A stretch of 64,000 bases of DNA, taken from NCBI GenBank assembly GCA_014058105.1, contig JACGCM010000940.1, positions 744,001 to 808,000 of the forward strand, written 5' to 3'. Each line of letters starts with the position of its first letter. Within the stretch, counting starts at the first letter, position 1. Origin of the DNA: Kingdonia uniflora. Lineage: Eukaryota > Streptophyta > Magnoliopsida > Ranunculales > Circaeasteraceae. Made by a program: the position numbers and the translations under genes. Below, piece by piece: positions 1 through 10,423 of the stretch. The notes beneath the pieces were generated by a model. It ran no database searches. It was not told the origin of the DNA and saw only the letters and a list, made by a program, of their open reading frames with translations.

Positions 1-489
1 GTTTTTTGCTACTTCTGGAAAGAATCTGTTAACCTTCATATGATGATGATTTCGCGGAGATACGAGTTTATGGTTATGGATATTCGTGAAACTGGTGACA
101 ATATATTTTCCTATTTTGGTATTCCAATTAATATTCATTATTATTTTACACCCACACTTGTCAGATAATCTCCTGCTGCTAGATATGCCACTAGTCTATG
201 GATCTATCCCATGGTTTTTTTTTGAGAAGCCATTACTCATACAACAGAAGTGGGCTCTGCCTATATCATTTGATCTGGAGCACTTAGTAGAATTGCGTAT
301 CTTGGTAGAAAAACCTTGCCCTCTTCCATATCGTTCGTAGCACAGACGTGCGTCCTCAACAATATCAAAATGTTAACTCTTGTATGGGGCTTCTACCAAT
401 AACGGGTCTATAATACGTTCATTTTCATACCTTTTTGGAGACTCATTACGAATAACTCTACTCCAATTTTTAGGTACATAGTCTTCCAT
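1..489 (-). pseudogene. FAR1/FHY3-like (FRS family) gene, 5' part, broken
   Basis: Reading leftwards from the ATG at 489, the protein shows a FAR1 DNA-binding domain. A segment starting FDIVEDARLCYERYGRGQGF (around codons 40-60) matches the family's pattern of acidic residues, aromatic YxxYG and GF. About 60 codons further on come KCGC and then HNHKL, the Cys and His ligands of the WRKY-like zinc finger. Family knowledge: FAR1/FRS proteins are transcription factors derived from Mutator-like transposases. In the same frame there is a TAA at 373-375, just before the domain, and a TAG at 196-198 between its halves, so this copy is probably a pseudogene; an intron around the first stop is possible. 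The gene continues off the left edge, so the central transposase-like and SWIM domains cannot be judged. Confidence 0.7.
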
Positions 490-1170
490 TGTCGATCTCA
501 CTGACAAGTTAACACATAAAAGAAACAATTGTGAGTTGTCCAACGTAAGTAATTTGAGAAAATATTAGAAACTAAACACAAGTAATGTCCAATGCAATGT
601 TCATTTCATTTGAAAGCCTTCATTTCATCACATGCTACAAAAGAGGAAATACAAAATATAAACAATGACCCCAAGCAAAACTTGTTGTACAACACAGACT
701 TCTAGCACATACTCCTATCCAAAAATCTAGTTACATTGACATTCTTCCCAACTATATTGACCCCTTTGCTACCCATTTGAAAAATCGTCAGAAGAATTGT
801 AATCAGCCCTCTTACACACTGAATTGAAATATGCCAAATATTGCTTTTCCCAGAACTTATTTTTTGTTGCCCAAATTCTAATTCCCACTCAATTTGGCTT
901 GCCTCGCTTCTTGTGCTTCAACATCTTGCAGTGGTGGATAGATTTCTTTATGAGTAGGCAAAAAAAGTGGGATGTAGACACTATCGTAACTCTCTGACTC
1001 CTCCACGGCAAGGCACACACAAAATAATTTATAAACCCAGTGCAAAAAACTAAACACCATTGTCAGGCCTCTAAAATAACAGAAGTAAAACCTTATGAAA
1101 TTGTCATGCCTTAACAAAGCATGCTTACAACATATGGCGTAACCTAAAATAAGCTGAAAATAAATGTAAT
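490..1170. other. Region upstream of the FAR1-like gene, unassigned
   Basis: AT-rich sequence 5' of the FAR1-like pseudogene. It holds a minus-strand open frame of 79 codons (878-1117) that I do not recognise; it has a hydrophobic N-terminal half and an acidic-to-basic tail and may be chance. No other feature seen. Confidence 0.3.
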
Positions 1171-1400
1171 TTTGTCGAGTTCGACAATATACTCCTATAT
1201 GTCAAGACTTACATGTAAACTATTGTCGAGTTCGACAATGTAGTAGTGTGTAAAAACTTTCATGTCCAATATTATCGATATCAACAATTACAATAATGCA
1301 TGTAAGTAATTACATATCTAATATTGTCGAAATCGACAATTCTTGCGTGATGATTGAGACTTACGCTTACAAAATTGTCGAATTAGACATTTCCGACAAT
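1171..1400. repeat. Minisatellite of five palindromes, ~51-bp period
   Basis: Five 18- to 27-bp inverted repeats of the type ATTGTCGAGTTCGACAAT lie at 1171-1188, 1222-1239, 1271-1288, 1323-1340 and 1374-1400, spaced 49-52 bp. Units 1, 2 and 4 are near-perfect palindromes, unit 3 has drifted, and unit 5 has an interrupted centre. The spacers share a weaker common text (ACTTACATGTAAAC-like), so this is a degraded tandem repeat whose palindrome is better preserved than its spacer. Confidence 0.85.
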
Positions 1401-1848
1401 TCATACACTGGATTGCATGGGGAGACAATATTTAGATTACAAAGAGGATTATTAACAGGGGTTCCTTATTAACAAGGGATTACAATTTGTCAGAACATTC
1501 CATACAAAGCAGGTAGGTATAGTACTGGGGATCCCATACTATTGTGTCTAACTTTGAGAGAGGTAAGAGTTCCAAATACCTGTCAATAAAGATGAGTCTT
1601 CTCCTACTTTCTTCTATCACTGTGGCTGTCGCAGTTATTTGGAGAGAAGAATTACACCTCTAATAACAGAAAATCGCAAGAAAGAGAAAGAGAACGGTAT
1701 GGCTGAGAAAGTGATATGAGAGAGATAAAGTGATATGAGAACCAATTTGTTCAAATTTGAAAATTAGGGGAGGACAGAGGGAAACAAGACGTGACTGAAG
1801 AGAGAGAAAGTGGGGCAGGATACACTATTTGGTTTTCCACCTCTTTTC
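1401..1848. other. Non-coding stretch
   Basis: A purine-rich AGAGAGAAAG-type tract lies around 1680-1815. No coding frame or mobile element recognised. Confidence 0.3.
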
Positions 1849-1857
1849 CTATATAAG
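1849..1857 (+). promoter_or_regulatory. Possible TATA box (CTATATAAG)
   Basis: A good plant TATA match lies downstream of a CT-rich stretch, about 20-30 bp before a hairpin at 1877-1901. No recognisable gene follows on the plus strand, so this may be the leftover promoter of an old element. Confidence 0.35.
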
Positions 1858-1876
1858 AAATCTTCAATTTTGAGAG

Positions 1877-1901
1877 CCACTCATCTAATAGAGATGAGTG
1901 G
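1877..1901. repeat. Perfect 10-bp stem hairpin
   Basis: CCACTCATCT and its exact reverse complement AGATGAGTGG are separated by a 5-base loop. It falls where a transcript from the TATA at 1849 would begin. Function unknown. Confidence 0.6.
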
Positions 1902-2450
1902 TTGGTATTGAGTGAGACTTGAGTGTTTGGTTTTTTGAGTATCTCTAAATCCTTCCCCTTTACTTAATACTTTTTTTTTTTTTGCCTTTATTTGTCCCTA
2001 AGTTATCATTTAGGAACATATTGGGGGTTATTGTAAAGAGCACTACTTCATTTTTTTTCTTTTGCAAGTATTGTATACATGATTCTTGCAGTATGCAACC
2101 CTTGCTTGCATAACTTGCAAATTGTTTATGTTTATTGTTTCTATAGTTACGAGCTAACACGCACACCTTTCGGATGCGCCAACATTATTTTCCATTGCAT
2201 TATTTTTTATATGTTAATGGTGTATCTTAATTAGAATGTGACGAGTTATAATTTAGTAGATTGTTCTTCACTCCATGTAAGCTCGATATACTCAATTTCC
2301 ACAAAATCTTCCTGTCTGTTCACGCAACGATTTACTGTAGAGATATCCAAACATTGATATTGCATGTGTTAACCTGTATAAGAGAAAACACTATTGAATC
2401 GTTTATTATGTAAACAAATACTTTATATGTCCATGGTTAAGAAACTAAAG
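1902..2450. other. AT-rich stretch, no gene
   Basis: Contains a T-run around 1971-1983 and only short chance frames. Nothing recognised. Confidence 0.3.
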
Positions 2451-2714
2451 TACGATACAAAGTTGTGCACTATATAGCATCCACACGCTATGGTATTTTT
2501 ATATACAATAGACTTATTTTGTTAATGTTATATAGTATACTGCTACAACGACCAATTTAAAATTAATGCATAGTCTTATTTTTTTAAGTTATATCGATCA
2601 AAAGGTACGATATAAAGTTGTGCACTACATAGCATCTACACGCTGTATGGTATTTTTCTATAAAGTAGATTTATTTTGTTAATATTTGTACTGTCACACT
2701 ACCCGATTTAAAAT
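2451..2714. repeat. Tandem duplication, 154-bp unit, second copy split
   Basis: TACGATACAAAGTTGTGCAC at 2451 recurs as TACGATATAAAGTTGTGCAC at 2605, and the similarity runs on to AATTTAAAATT. The remainder of copy 2 (ATGCATA, CTTATTTT, GATCAAAA blocks) is found only after 6787, on the far side of the element at 2718-6786. The duplication is therefore older than that insertion. Confidence 0.85.
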
Positions 2715-3500
2715 TGAGGTGGTGTTTTGTAGCTAAAAAAAATTTCTCACTTGTTCAGCAAAAAAAAAATCAGCACCTGAGAGAAGCTTAATTTTTTTTC
2801 AGCAGCATATCATTCTTCTTGTGCCGAAATTGCCCTTCTCCTTCCAGACCTAAAATTTAAAATTTCTCAGAGAGCAGAGAGAGAGAACATTTGAAGGCCG
2901 CAACATCAAGCTCCTCCTCGAGTTCCTTCTGATTTGAAGGACGCAACATCAACGCCATGATCTCGCACTCTGGTGAGTTTTTGATTTCGCAGTTGTCTTT
3001 TACTGTGATTGGTATTGTAACATGATCAATTTCATCCAAATTAGGTATTGTGAATGTTGGGTATTATGTCTTGATTGTTGAATTTGATGTGTTGACCTGT
3101 TTCTCTGAATCTACTACTTCATGTATCATTGAATTTCATGTATCATGTACAATTCTCCACTTACTAGTTTTTGCATTTCTGATCACAATTTCACATTTCT
3201 TGGAACCCTGAATTATGGTTTGCACTTTTTTCAGTGACTCAACAACAGAGGATTACGATAGTAACGTCCATTTTATCTGAAACTTAAAAACCATACTCAT
3301 TGATATCTTACATTATAAAATTGATAGGTAATATTGTAAAGCATTCATGTTTCAGACATTTGCTTGAACTTAACAGTTTAGCAAATATTTAGGGCTATCA
3401 CAAATTTACAATGATGTGAGCATCTGGTTGCTATATATCTTCAAGTAGCTCATCTAGTTTAAAAGGCTTCAATTGTTGACTCTGAATCAGAGGTAACTCA

Positions 3501-4074
3501 TGTTAAGGTATGAAATCGAAGCTATGCTTTGTCAAGACTAGAAACTGGTTAGATTCGTTCGAACGAAGAGTCGAGCTTGCTGGAATTTGGCCCAGAAGGA
3601 CAAAAGTCGTTCGAACGACTTTGTGACTCGTTCGAACGAGTTTGGCGTTTAACGTTTTTAAAAGTTCCCTCCGGTTTAGAAGTTTGATTGTGAGACGTAG
3701 GAGTTTGCCTCGAGATCTGTACCCACGTAAATTAGAAGTTTCTAATCTTGGTGTGAGCCCTCTATTATATAAAGGGGTGCTAGGTTATTGTATTAACCAT
3801 CTTGTGAGAGTTTAATCTTAGAGAAGCTTTAAGGTTTGAGAGACTCCATCATTAAGCTTTGAGAAAGCTTTGAGAGATCATTGTAACCTGTTTGATTTAC
3901 ATAGTGAATTGCTCGGGAGTGGTTTTTTATCCGAAAGGATTTTCCACTTCCATCCTCTGGAACTTTTGTGTGTCTTATTGTTCTTGCTTGATTCTTGTTT
4001 ATTCTTTTATATTGGTGTTTCCGCGTAATTGTTCTTGACGAGAGGAAGAGAGTAGCTAACTCGGATTCTCAACA
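3501..4074 (+). mobile_element. Solo LTR of a Ty1/copia retrotransposon
   Basis: Starts TGTTAAGG and ends TCTCAACA, flanked by an exact 5-bp TSD, ACTCA (3496-3500 and 4075-4079). It has a TATA box TATATAAA at 3766-3773, and a U5 region with the CCGAAAGGATTTTCCAC-type text common in plant copia LTRs. No internal region or second LTR is present, so the rest was probably lost by LTR-LTR recombination. The U3 part carries three palindromes with core TCGTTCGAACGA (3554-3567, 3604-3621, 3626-3641). Confidence 0.9.
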
Positions 4075-5690
4075 ACTCAAGCATTTTCACAAAAATCTAC
4101 AGCTTGATAAAGACTTTTAATAATAGAATAGCATTCTGCATAGTAAGCTGTGGTAAATGCAAGATTCTTAACAATAGCTTTAGCAGGTGCCTTTTGAGGT
4201 CTAGTAGTCACTCTGAGTTTCTTTAACAGTTGTAGATGTAGTTGGGAGTTGAACACTGTTGTTTTAAGAAGATCAAAGTTTTTTTAACATCATACAAGAT
4301 TTTCTTCTTCAGCTGTGAGATATTGTCCTGCAAGTTTTGGAATACCAGAAGGTTTCTTGTCAGCAGCCATACATTATACAAAGACAAAGAGATCAGAATG
4401 AAGGTCTTCCACAAGTCTTTAACTATTGGACTTGAACATTTTTCTAGATGCACCAGCTCCTGTAGTTGAATAAGTGCATACCCCATACCCTGTAGTTTAT
4501 AATGCTTGTGTTATATTGGATCAATTTTGATTGTGTTCTACTTTTGTCGATTTATAATACTTGTTGTTGGGGTTAGTCATTTGATGTTTCTTATTGTTTC
4601 AGGTAACTTAGGAGGAGCTTTGAGTATCAAATTTTCTAAGTTTGACACAATCGTAGAGGTCCACAAATCTGTTAGCTGTAAACTGCAGTCAACCCTCTGA
4701 TATTCAAAGTATGTATTTTTGTTCTCTAAGGGGCTCCTAATTGAGACCGTCTACTTAAGTTTAATATGATACTAAATTAATCCGTAAAATGTACGCATAT
4801 ACATACAATATTAGATTTTAGACTTACCTTTTCTCTCACATATCGTGGAAGAGCAATAGATGCTAAATTGCAAACAACAGTTTCAGTTGGACTTGTGTAC
4901 TCAATGATCTCAATATACAAGTTTGATGATTTAATTGTTCCCAGATTTTGTTGATTGCTTTTTCTATTGCAAGAGTCTTGAAGAAAGAATATAGTAACAT
5001 TAGAATCGAACTTAAAATATATATGGTTGGTATATCAGTATTTGTATTTATAGAATACCTTGAAAAGTATATAAGCTAGGGGTTCCAGTGTCAATCTGGG
5101 ATTTTAAGATCTCAAACCAAAGATTCTGTGTAGGGAGCAGATGCATTCTTAGCTCATAAAAAATCATGTGTTGAGGCATTTATATATATGGAGCAGATGC
5201 ATCCTTTAACTCAGAAAAAAATAAAATATAACAGTATACATATGGAGTAGATGCATATCCCCATAGATCTTCATGAACCTTCTTAAATGTTTGAGTTCTT
5301 ACATAAATTATTTTCCCGGAGTTATATTCACTTGCATTATTGTTTTCTAATCCAGTTGCCTTCGGCAGTGAGCTTAATTATGTGGTTCACATATATGTGC
5401 TTAATTTCGTGATTCACATGCATATATGTAGAAAGCTCTGGATCTTCTGTCAAGGGCCATTCCATGCTTCTTGTGTCCCCTTTCTACCAAACTTCTGTGG
5501 GAAGATCCCCATTTACAAGCAGATGTACTGAAATGCCCCTATGTTGGATATGCTGAAATGCATTCTTTGTTACATACATTGATGTAGAATTTCCTTTATG
5601 TTTTAATATGGCTATGTTAAATATTTTTTAGACTATGTATGAATTTGGCATATAAGACTATTTTATTACTGAAATATTGTGAATTTTCCG
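4075..5690. other. Interior of the Harbinger-type element, unassigned
   Basis: AT-rich sequence with short frames on both strands (for example 4223-4486 minus) that I do not recognise. It may be intron or decayed transposase sequence upstream of the Myb-like exon. Confidence 0.3.
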
Positions 5691-5696
5691 CTTCAG

Positions 5697-5966
5697 ATGC
5701 CTTTCAGTAGAGACTATTCTCGTTTTGTTTTTGATCCCTTCAAGGATTTGTGGTTCATGGAGAAAGCTCAATATGTGATTGACACTTATGGCACTGAGAG
5801 AGGCAATATTCTTAAACTGAGTTCATTGAGGAATATTAAGGAGAAATGCATTCTGGAATTCCAACGAGATGTCACCCATAAAGATTTAAGAAACAGATGA
5901 GACTATCTGAAGAATAAGTATAAAATTTGGGAGACCCTAAAACAACTGGCTGGGGAAGGGGTATAA
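5697..5966 (+). pseudogene. Myb/SANT-like domain protein (transposon ORF1), broken
   Basis: The frame opens after a CTTCAG acceptor-like site and encodes a helix-rich domain with the family's spacing: KDLWFMEKAQYVIDTYG, then a second helix with FQRDVTHKDLRNR, then DYLKNKYKIWETLKQLAG. Family knowledge: plant Myb/SANT-like (trihelix-type) domains bind DNA, occur in L10-interacting-type proteins and in ORF1 of PIF/Harbinger elements, and usually read NRWDYLK at the third helix. Here the Trp codon of that motif is a TGA (5898-5900), and another stop follows at 5964-5966. It is most likely the degraded ORF1 of the surrounding element. Upstream exons are not recognisable. Confidence 0.65.
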
Positions 5967-7181
5967 GCATGATGTGTTGCCACATAGGGAGAATATGACT
6001 TTGTTATTTGCCCAAATTTGATGTTTTCTAGTTTTTCAGTTTGAACTCTCTCTATTTCTAGTTTGATGTAATAAATTTGACATGTAAGACTATTTTATTT
6101 ATGAAATGGTGTTTGATTAAATTTGTTGTTGATAAATGTTTATTAGTTATTGAAGCATCTTTTGGCCTATGTATGAATTATTTTAACTTTATTGCATATT
6201 GGAGCATATTTTAGATTATGTATGAAATTTGATAATTGTGTGCATGTGTTGCACTACTCTATAGTGTTCTGATATTCCTTTCTACCTTGTGACTTTCAGA
6301 GATCCATTTTGTATATCCATTTTCTCCATTTGGTGCAATAATGTTTTTTGTATGTTCATTTTGTATATCTATTTTGCCAATTTTGTGTAATAATGTCTTT
6401 TGTATGTCAATTTTGTATATTCATTTTGTCTATTTTGTGCAATAATGCCTTTTGTATATCTATTTTGTATATCCATTTTGTTCATTTTGTGCAATAATGC
6501 ATTTTGTATGTTTATTTTGTCCATTTTTAAGTTGTGAATATTTTTTTTTTGGTGTTATAGTACTTAATAGTTGAGAGGTGTTGCCAATTTTGAGTTGATG
6601 CTCCAAGTTGTGTTATTTTATAACAATGGTACTTAAGACATTTACCAGTTTTCAGCACTTCTTATAAAAAAAAACACCGTAACTTTTCAGCACTTTATTT
6701 TTCAACATTCAGCACTTCAAAATATTCAGTATTCAGCACTTGATTTTTTTTCTTCTAACATTCAGCACTTAAAAAAAAACACCAACTGAATGTTTTGATC
6801 TTTTAGTATGCATAACCTTATTTTCTTATGTTATTTTGATCAAAAAACTTAAATAAGATTATTAATGTCAGTAAGTTATCTAATATTTTATATATTTTGC
6901 ACATGTTTCATTGTCATAGTAAAAGATCATATAATAATTTATATTATAATGGAACTAATTAAAGTATACCTAGGGTGAAAGTGACGTTAGGGCTGTACAG
7001 AAAAACCCGAGAACCCAATCCGGGCCGACCCGAACTGCCGGTTCGGTCCGGTTTGGAAGTCAGTCGGGTCAGTTTCAGTTTTTTGTTTTTGAAACCCGAG
7101 TAAAACCGGATCGATTTTAGGTTAGAGATTTGGTTTGGGGATATACCCGACCCGATCCGAATTAGGATATTAGGTCTTAAA

Positions 7182-8347
7182 CAAGGTTTAAATAACCGTT
7201 ATAACGGTAACGCCTTGAGCCCGTTCTGTTATACCTCATGTTCTGTTATAAAAAATAACACCCGTTATTTGTTGTTACAGACCGTTATTTTATACTATAA
7301 TGATTGTTGTTACCGTTATAACAATATGTTATTTTCAATGTTTTTTTTCCACTTTTAACGAACGTTATACACCGTTATATACTGTTATAATACCGTTATA
7401 TATTGTTTTATGATTCTTGAGGAAAATCATTTCTTGTGATATGATATAAAATAACCACTAAGGTGAGGAAAATCATTTATTGTGATATGATATGAAAGAA
7501 GAAGGGAAGATAGACGCCGACGTTATCGTGTAGACCCCATAAGTGTGTATGTTATTTTATTGGAAGATTCATTATGTGAATGGATTGCTGGAGATGATGA
7601 TGAGCCTTTGTTGCCAACACATGAAGAATGGCCAGAAGAGCTTGAAAGAGAATTATCAGTTGAAGACCTGGAGGTCAATGAGCAAAGAAAGTACTCTACT
7701 TCTGTTATTGTCACAAATTTTTTAGAAAATTGGTCACAAACACCTATGTATCAAACACCAATGGAGCATTTGCCTAAGGTGTATGTATTTTGATTTCGGT
7801 TTCAGCCAAATCAATTGGAGCATGACTTACTTTCAAACTACTCTAAATTTGATACCAATCAGTTCGAATCCGTTTACCAGTGAATGCAATGTCGCATTCC
7901 AGAATAATTATTTTCTATTAGATGTTTATGTAATTTTTAATGCTCTGGTGTGATGTTTAATGCTTTGGTGTGATGTTTAATTTGTCGGTGTGGTGTGGCG
8001 TGTTGTTTCAATGTTGTAATAAGTAATAGCTTCAATAATAATAAGTACTTTGGTTTTTTCCTTTATTATCATTTTAAATATAAAAAATAACGTCTATAAC
8101 GGTGTTATAACGATGTTATTTGTAAAATAATGTCTATAACGATTGTTATAATTGAAAATTAATATTTATATATAAAGAAAACCAAAACACAACCGTTATT
8201 TTAATATAACACCGTTACAATATAAATAACAACCGTTATAACGCTATTTTCTTGTCATCTTGCCAAAAATAACGCAACACCGTTATAACGGTTATAACGG
8301 TAACGGCTTTTGCCACTTACCGTTATAAAGTACCCATTTAAACCTTG
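7182..8347 (+). mobile_element. Second hAT-like element nested in the first
   Basis: Ends are CAAGGTTTAAATAACCG and CCCATTTAAACCTTG. The flanks GTCTTAAA (7174-7181) and GTTTTAAG (8348-8355) agree at 6 of 8 positions. Both ends are packed with the palindrome CGTTATAACG and half-sites (for example 7196-7207 and around 8280-8330). The 3' 460 bp recur at 11241-11709, showing a repeat family. It encodes what looks like the tail of a hAT transposase (7491-7793); the rest of the gene has been lost. Confidence 0.7.
7491..7793 (+). pseudogene. Probable C-terminal tail of a hAT transposase
   Basis: The open stretch follows a TGA at 7488-7490 and begins with an arginine-rich run, then RVDPISVYVILLEDS, CEWIAGDDDE, and an acidic tail with LPTHEEWPEELERE. 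Plant hAT transposases often end, after the dimerisation domain, with a basic stretch followed by DPI, an acidic EWI motif and a Trp-containing acidic tail, which fits. The catalytic region and dimerisation domain are missing upstream, where only CGTTATAACG-type repeats remain. It could also be a captured fragment. Confidence 0.5.
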
Positions 8348-9038
8348 GTTTTAAGCAAAACTCGGTCACTCTTCTCTCTCTCACCTCCCTCTCCCTATAT
8401 GGTTTTAAAACCTCCATTAAAACCATCTCCAATCTCCATCATAATCCCCTCCTCCACTAAACATTTTCCCCCCAATTTCACCTTCCTTATCCATTTTAAT
8501 TTTAAACTATCCATTGTAATCACTTTCCTTCTCAAATTTGCTTAGGGTTTTAATGCCTAGTTGCGGCAATCCAAAATCGGAGAATCAAAGAACATCTGAG
8601 ATAAGTCTAGATGTTGATGAGAGTAGAGAGAAGAAACCTAGTTGTCTTTGTGCCACGATCAATCATAAGAACCTAGCTGCAGATACCGATGCAATGAAAA
8701 TAGTCTACCACAACCTAGTTATACCGATCCAGAGATGAGTAAGGGGTATTAAGAGATGGAGACCTATCGTTCAAAGCTTAAGAATTTTCAAGTTAGGTTT
8801 TGGGCTTTTTTGGTTTTTTAACAATAAATAAATTAAGTTTAAGATATTTTTATTTATTAAGAAAACCTGAGTTAGACCCGGCCCGACCCGATCAGTCTGG
8901 CTCAGTCTCGGTCTGGGTTTTGGATCTAATCGGTTCAGGTCCAGGTTTAGAATTGGGTAACCCAATTGGTCCGGGTCGGTTCAGACCTATGCCTGAACCC
9001 AGACTGATCCGACCCGTGTACAGCCCTAAGTGGCGTAG

Positions 9039-9314
9039 TTAAGAGGGTATGGTTACCACCAGATTATCGATTATATCCCCTTGATTACCTAAAGGTAAGA
9101 ATAATCCATGGTCTCTATGTACGATGGTTGTATGATCAGTATTTATTTCCAAAGATTGAAGCACGGTTTCATACGCCATCGATGGGGTACCAGATAGAGG
9201 ACCAGTTGTGATAATATCAGTATAAAATCCATCGCGTTGTTCGTTAGGCTCTATAATCTCAGTTTCTGGATGTGGCGGTATCGTAAGATCAATTGTGGGA
9301 ACAAGATTCACCAT
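9039..9314 (-). CDS. Unrecognised open frame, 91 codons
   Basis: The frame runs from ATG at 9314 to a TAA at 9039-9041, three bases beyond the hAT target duplication (9029-9036). The product is mostly polar, with a Pro-Thr-Glu-rich middle (HPETEIIEPNEQRD) and no motif I know. The sequence to its right (9315-9833) contains no recognisable gene either. It could be an exon of a decayed gene, a retroelement linker, or chance. Confidence 0.25.
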   Translation of the reverse strand: MVNLVPTIDLTIPPHPETEIIEPNEQRDGFYTDIITTGPLSGTPSMAYETVLQSLEINTDHTTIVHRDHGLFLPLGNQGDIIDNLVVTIPS

Positions 9315-9833
9315 TAGTTGCCTATTAACAACCCCTATATGTTGTTGGTTGAACTACATTTGGAGGGTGTATGATCATATTCTAGACCCCCTATTTGAAA
9401 GTTGAATAAAAGGAACACAAATTGTTTTATGAACCCCCCTAACTCTTTTGATATAAGTCAGCAATGGAGTTTGAATGTTAGAAACTTCAGCGTTTGGTGG
9501 TTGATATGTGAGGTAAGGTATCAAATTAAAAAGGAGGTTTTGTAAGTTTTTTTTTCCTTCGATGATAGGTGATCAAAGAGTGAGATGTACTTGGAGAAAC
9601 CATGATGATTGAAGAAGAAGAGTTGGGTGGAGAGTATGTTTGGAAGATGATAAAGTATAAGTTAAATGAATAAAATTCACTGGTGATTCTATGTTGTTGT
9701 GCTGTTAGACTTATGTAACTCCTAGTTTTTATTTATTTCATTTAACTTCCTAGTATATAAAAAAAAACATGATTCAAGATGTTTAACCCATAGTAAATAG
9801 AGGTATCAAAATTTTGATGTGTTTAAATGTTGT
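9315..9833. other. Non-coding stretch before a gypsy LTR
   Basis: AT-rich, with no frame or element recognised. Confidence 0.3.
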
Positions 9834-10342
9834 TGTAAGAACCTAATTTGTATCTCGAACTTAGTATCTCACACCGAATATGAATAGAACGTAATCAGTA
9901 ACAACTAATCAAACACAAGAATTAGTGTGAAAACCTCTGAATAGGTGAAAACCACGACCTCTCTTGAGAATTTAGAAAGAGATATATTATTGATTAACTA
10001 GCTATTATAAAGATCGCTCTGAGTAGTTTTGTATAGAGTTTCTAGATAAAATTCTCTGTCTTGGATTTTTTGTATAGAATTTCCTCTCCATAATATGCAG
10101 TTCTCTGGTCATATTTATAGGTCTTATAATATGGCTGTTATTCACTTTAATGACGAACGTTACAATCATAGTTTTGATGAGTCTTCATAATGGTTGTATA
10201 ACGGCTTGAGTAACTCTTCTTCTTTGTAACTGCTCCATAATGTGCCATAAATGTACCACGTGATCGTATGTTGATAAGGTCGAGTAAATGTATGATGGTC
10301 GAAGTTGAGACTTGAGCTCGAGATTCAGAATAGGCCCTTACA
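9834..10342 (-). mobile_element. Gypsy LTR, 3' LTR, minus orientation
   Basis: On the minus strand it starts TGTAAGGGCC at 10342 and ends GGTTCTTACA at 9834. It is immediately preceded (minus sense) by a polypurine tract. It is related over its length to the LTRs at 15676-16258, 26275-26780 and 59648-61401: shared GTAACGTTC, CATATTATAAGACCTATA and TTATAATAGCTAG blocks. The TATA-like CTATAAATATG lies inside the CATATTATAAGACC region. The internal part of this element lies to its right. Confidence 0.8.
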
Positions 10343-10355
10343 TCCGCCCCCTTTC
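10343..10355 (-). other. Polypurine tract of the minus-strand gypsy element
   Basis: The minus strand reads GAAAGGGGGCGGA directly against the LTR start. This marks 9834-10342 as the 3' LTR. Confidence 0.75.
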
Positions 10356-10423
10356 AACTAAAAGCACAAGCGATTTTGGTTGAGAAGTCCATCCTATATC
10401 CGTTACCTAACATTTTTGTCTTG

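Larger units (their letters stand above)
2718..6786 (+). mobile_element. PIF/Harbinger-type DNA transposon, ~4.07 kb, degraded
   Basis: The left end is GGTGGTGTTTTG and the right end reads GTTGGTGTTTTT on the other strand. Both are flanked by the trinucleotide TGA (2715-2717 and 6787-6789). Subterminal TTCAGCAC motifs occur at the left end and four or five TTCAGCACTT copies at the right end (about 6655-6780). The only recognisable gene is a Myb/SANT-like exon, as expected for ORF1 of this superfamily; no DDE transposase was seen. The insertion is supported independently because it interrupts copy 2 of the tandem duplication at 2451-2714. A solo Copia LTR (3501-4074) landed inside it. TGA is not the most typical TWA target, so the superfamily call is an inference. 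Confidence 0.7.
6988..9028. mobile_element. hAT-type element, 2.04 kb, with 8-bp TSD
   Basis: Ends are TAGGGCTGTACAG and TGTACAGCCCTA, a perfect 12-bp terminal inverted repeat. The flanks AGTGACGT (6980-6987) and AGTGGCGT (9029-9036) match at 7 of 8 positions, the hAT signature. Subterminal regions are rich in GACCCG, CCGGTTCGG and similar repeats on both sides. The interior is largely another element (7182-8347), so the element itself is about 0.9 kb and non-autonomous. Confidence 0.85.
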
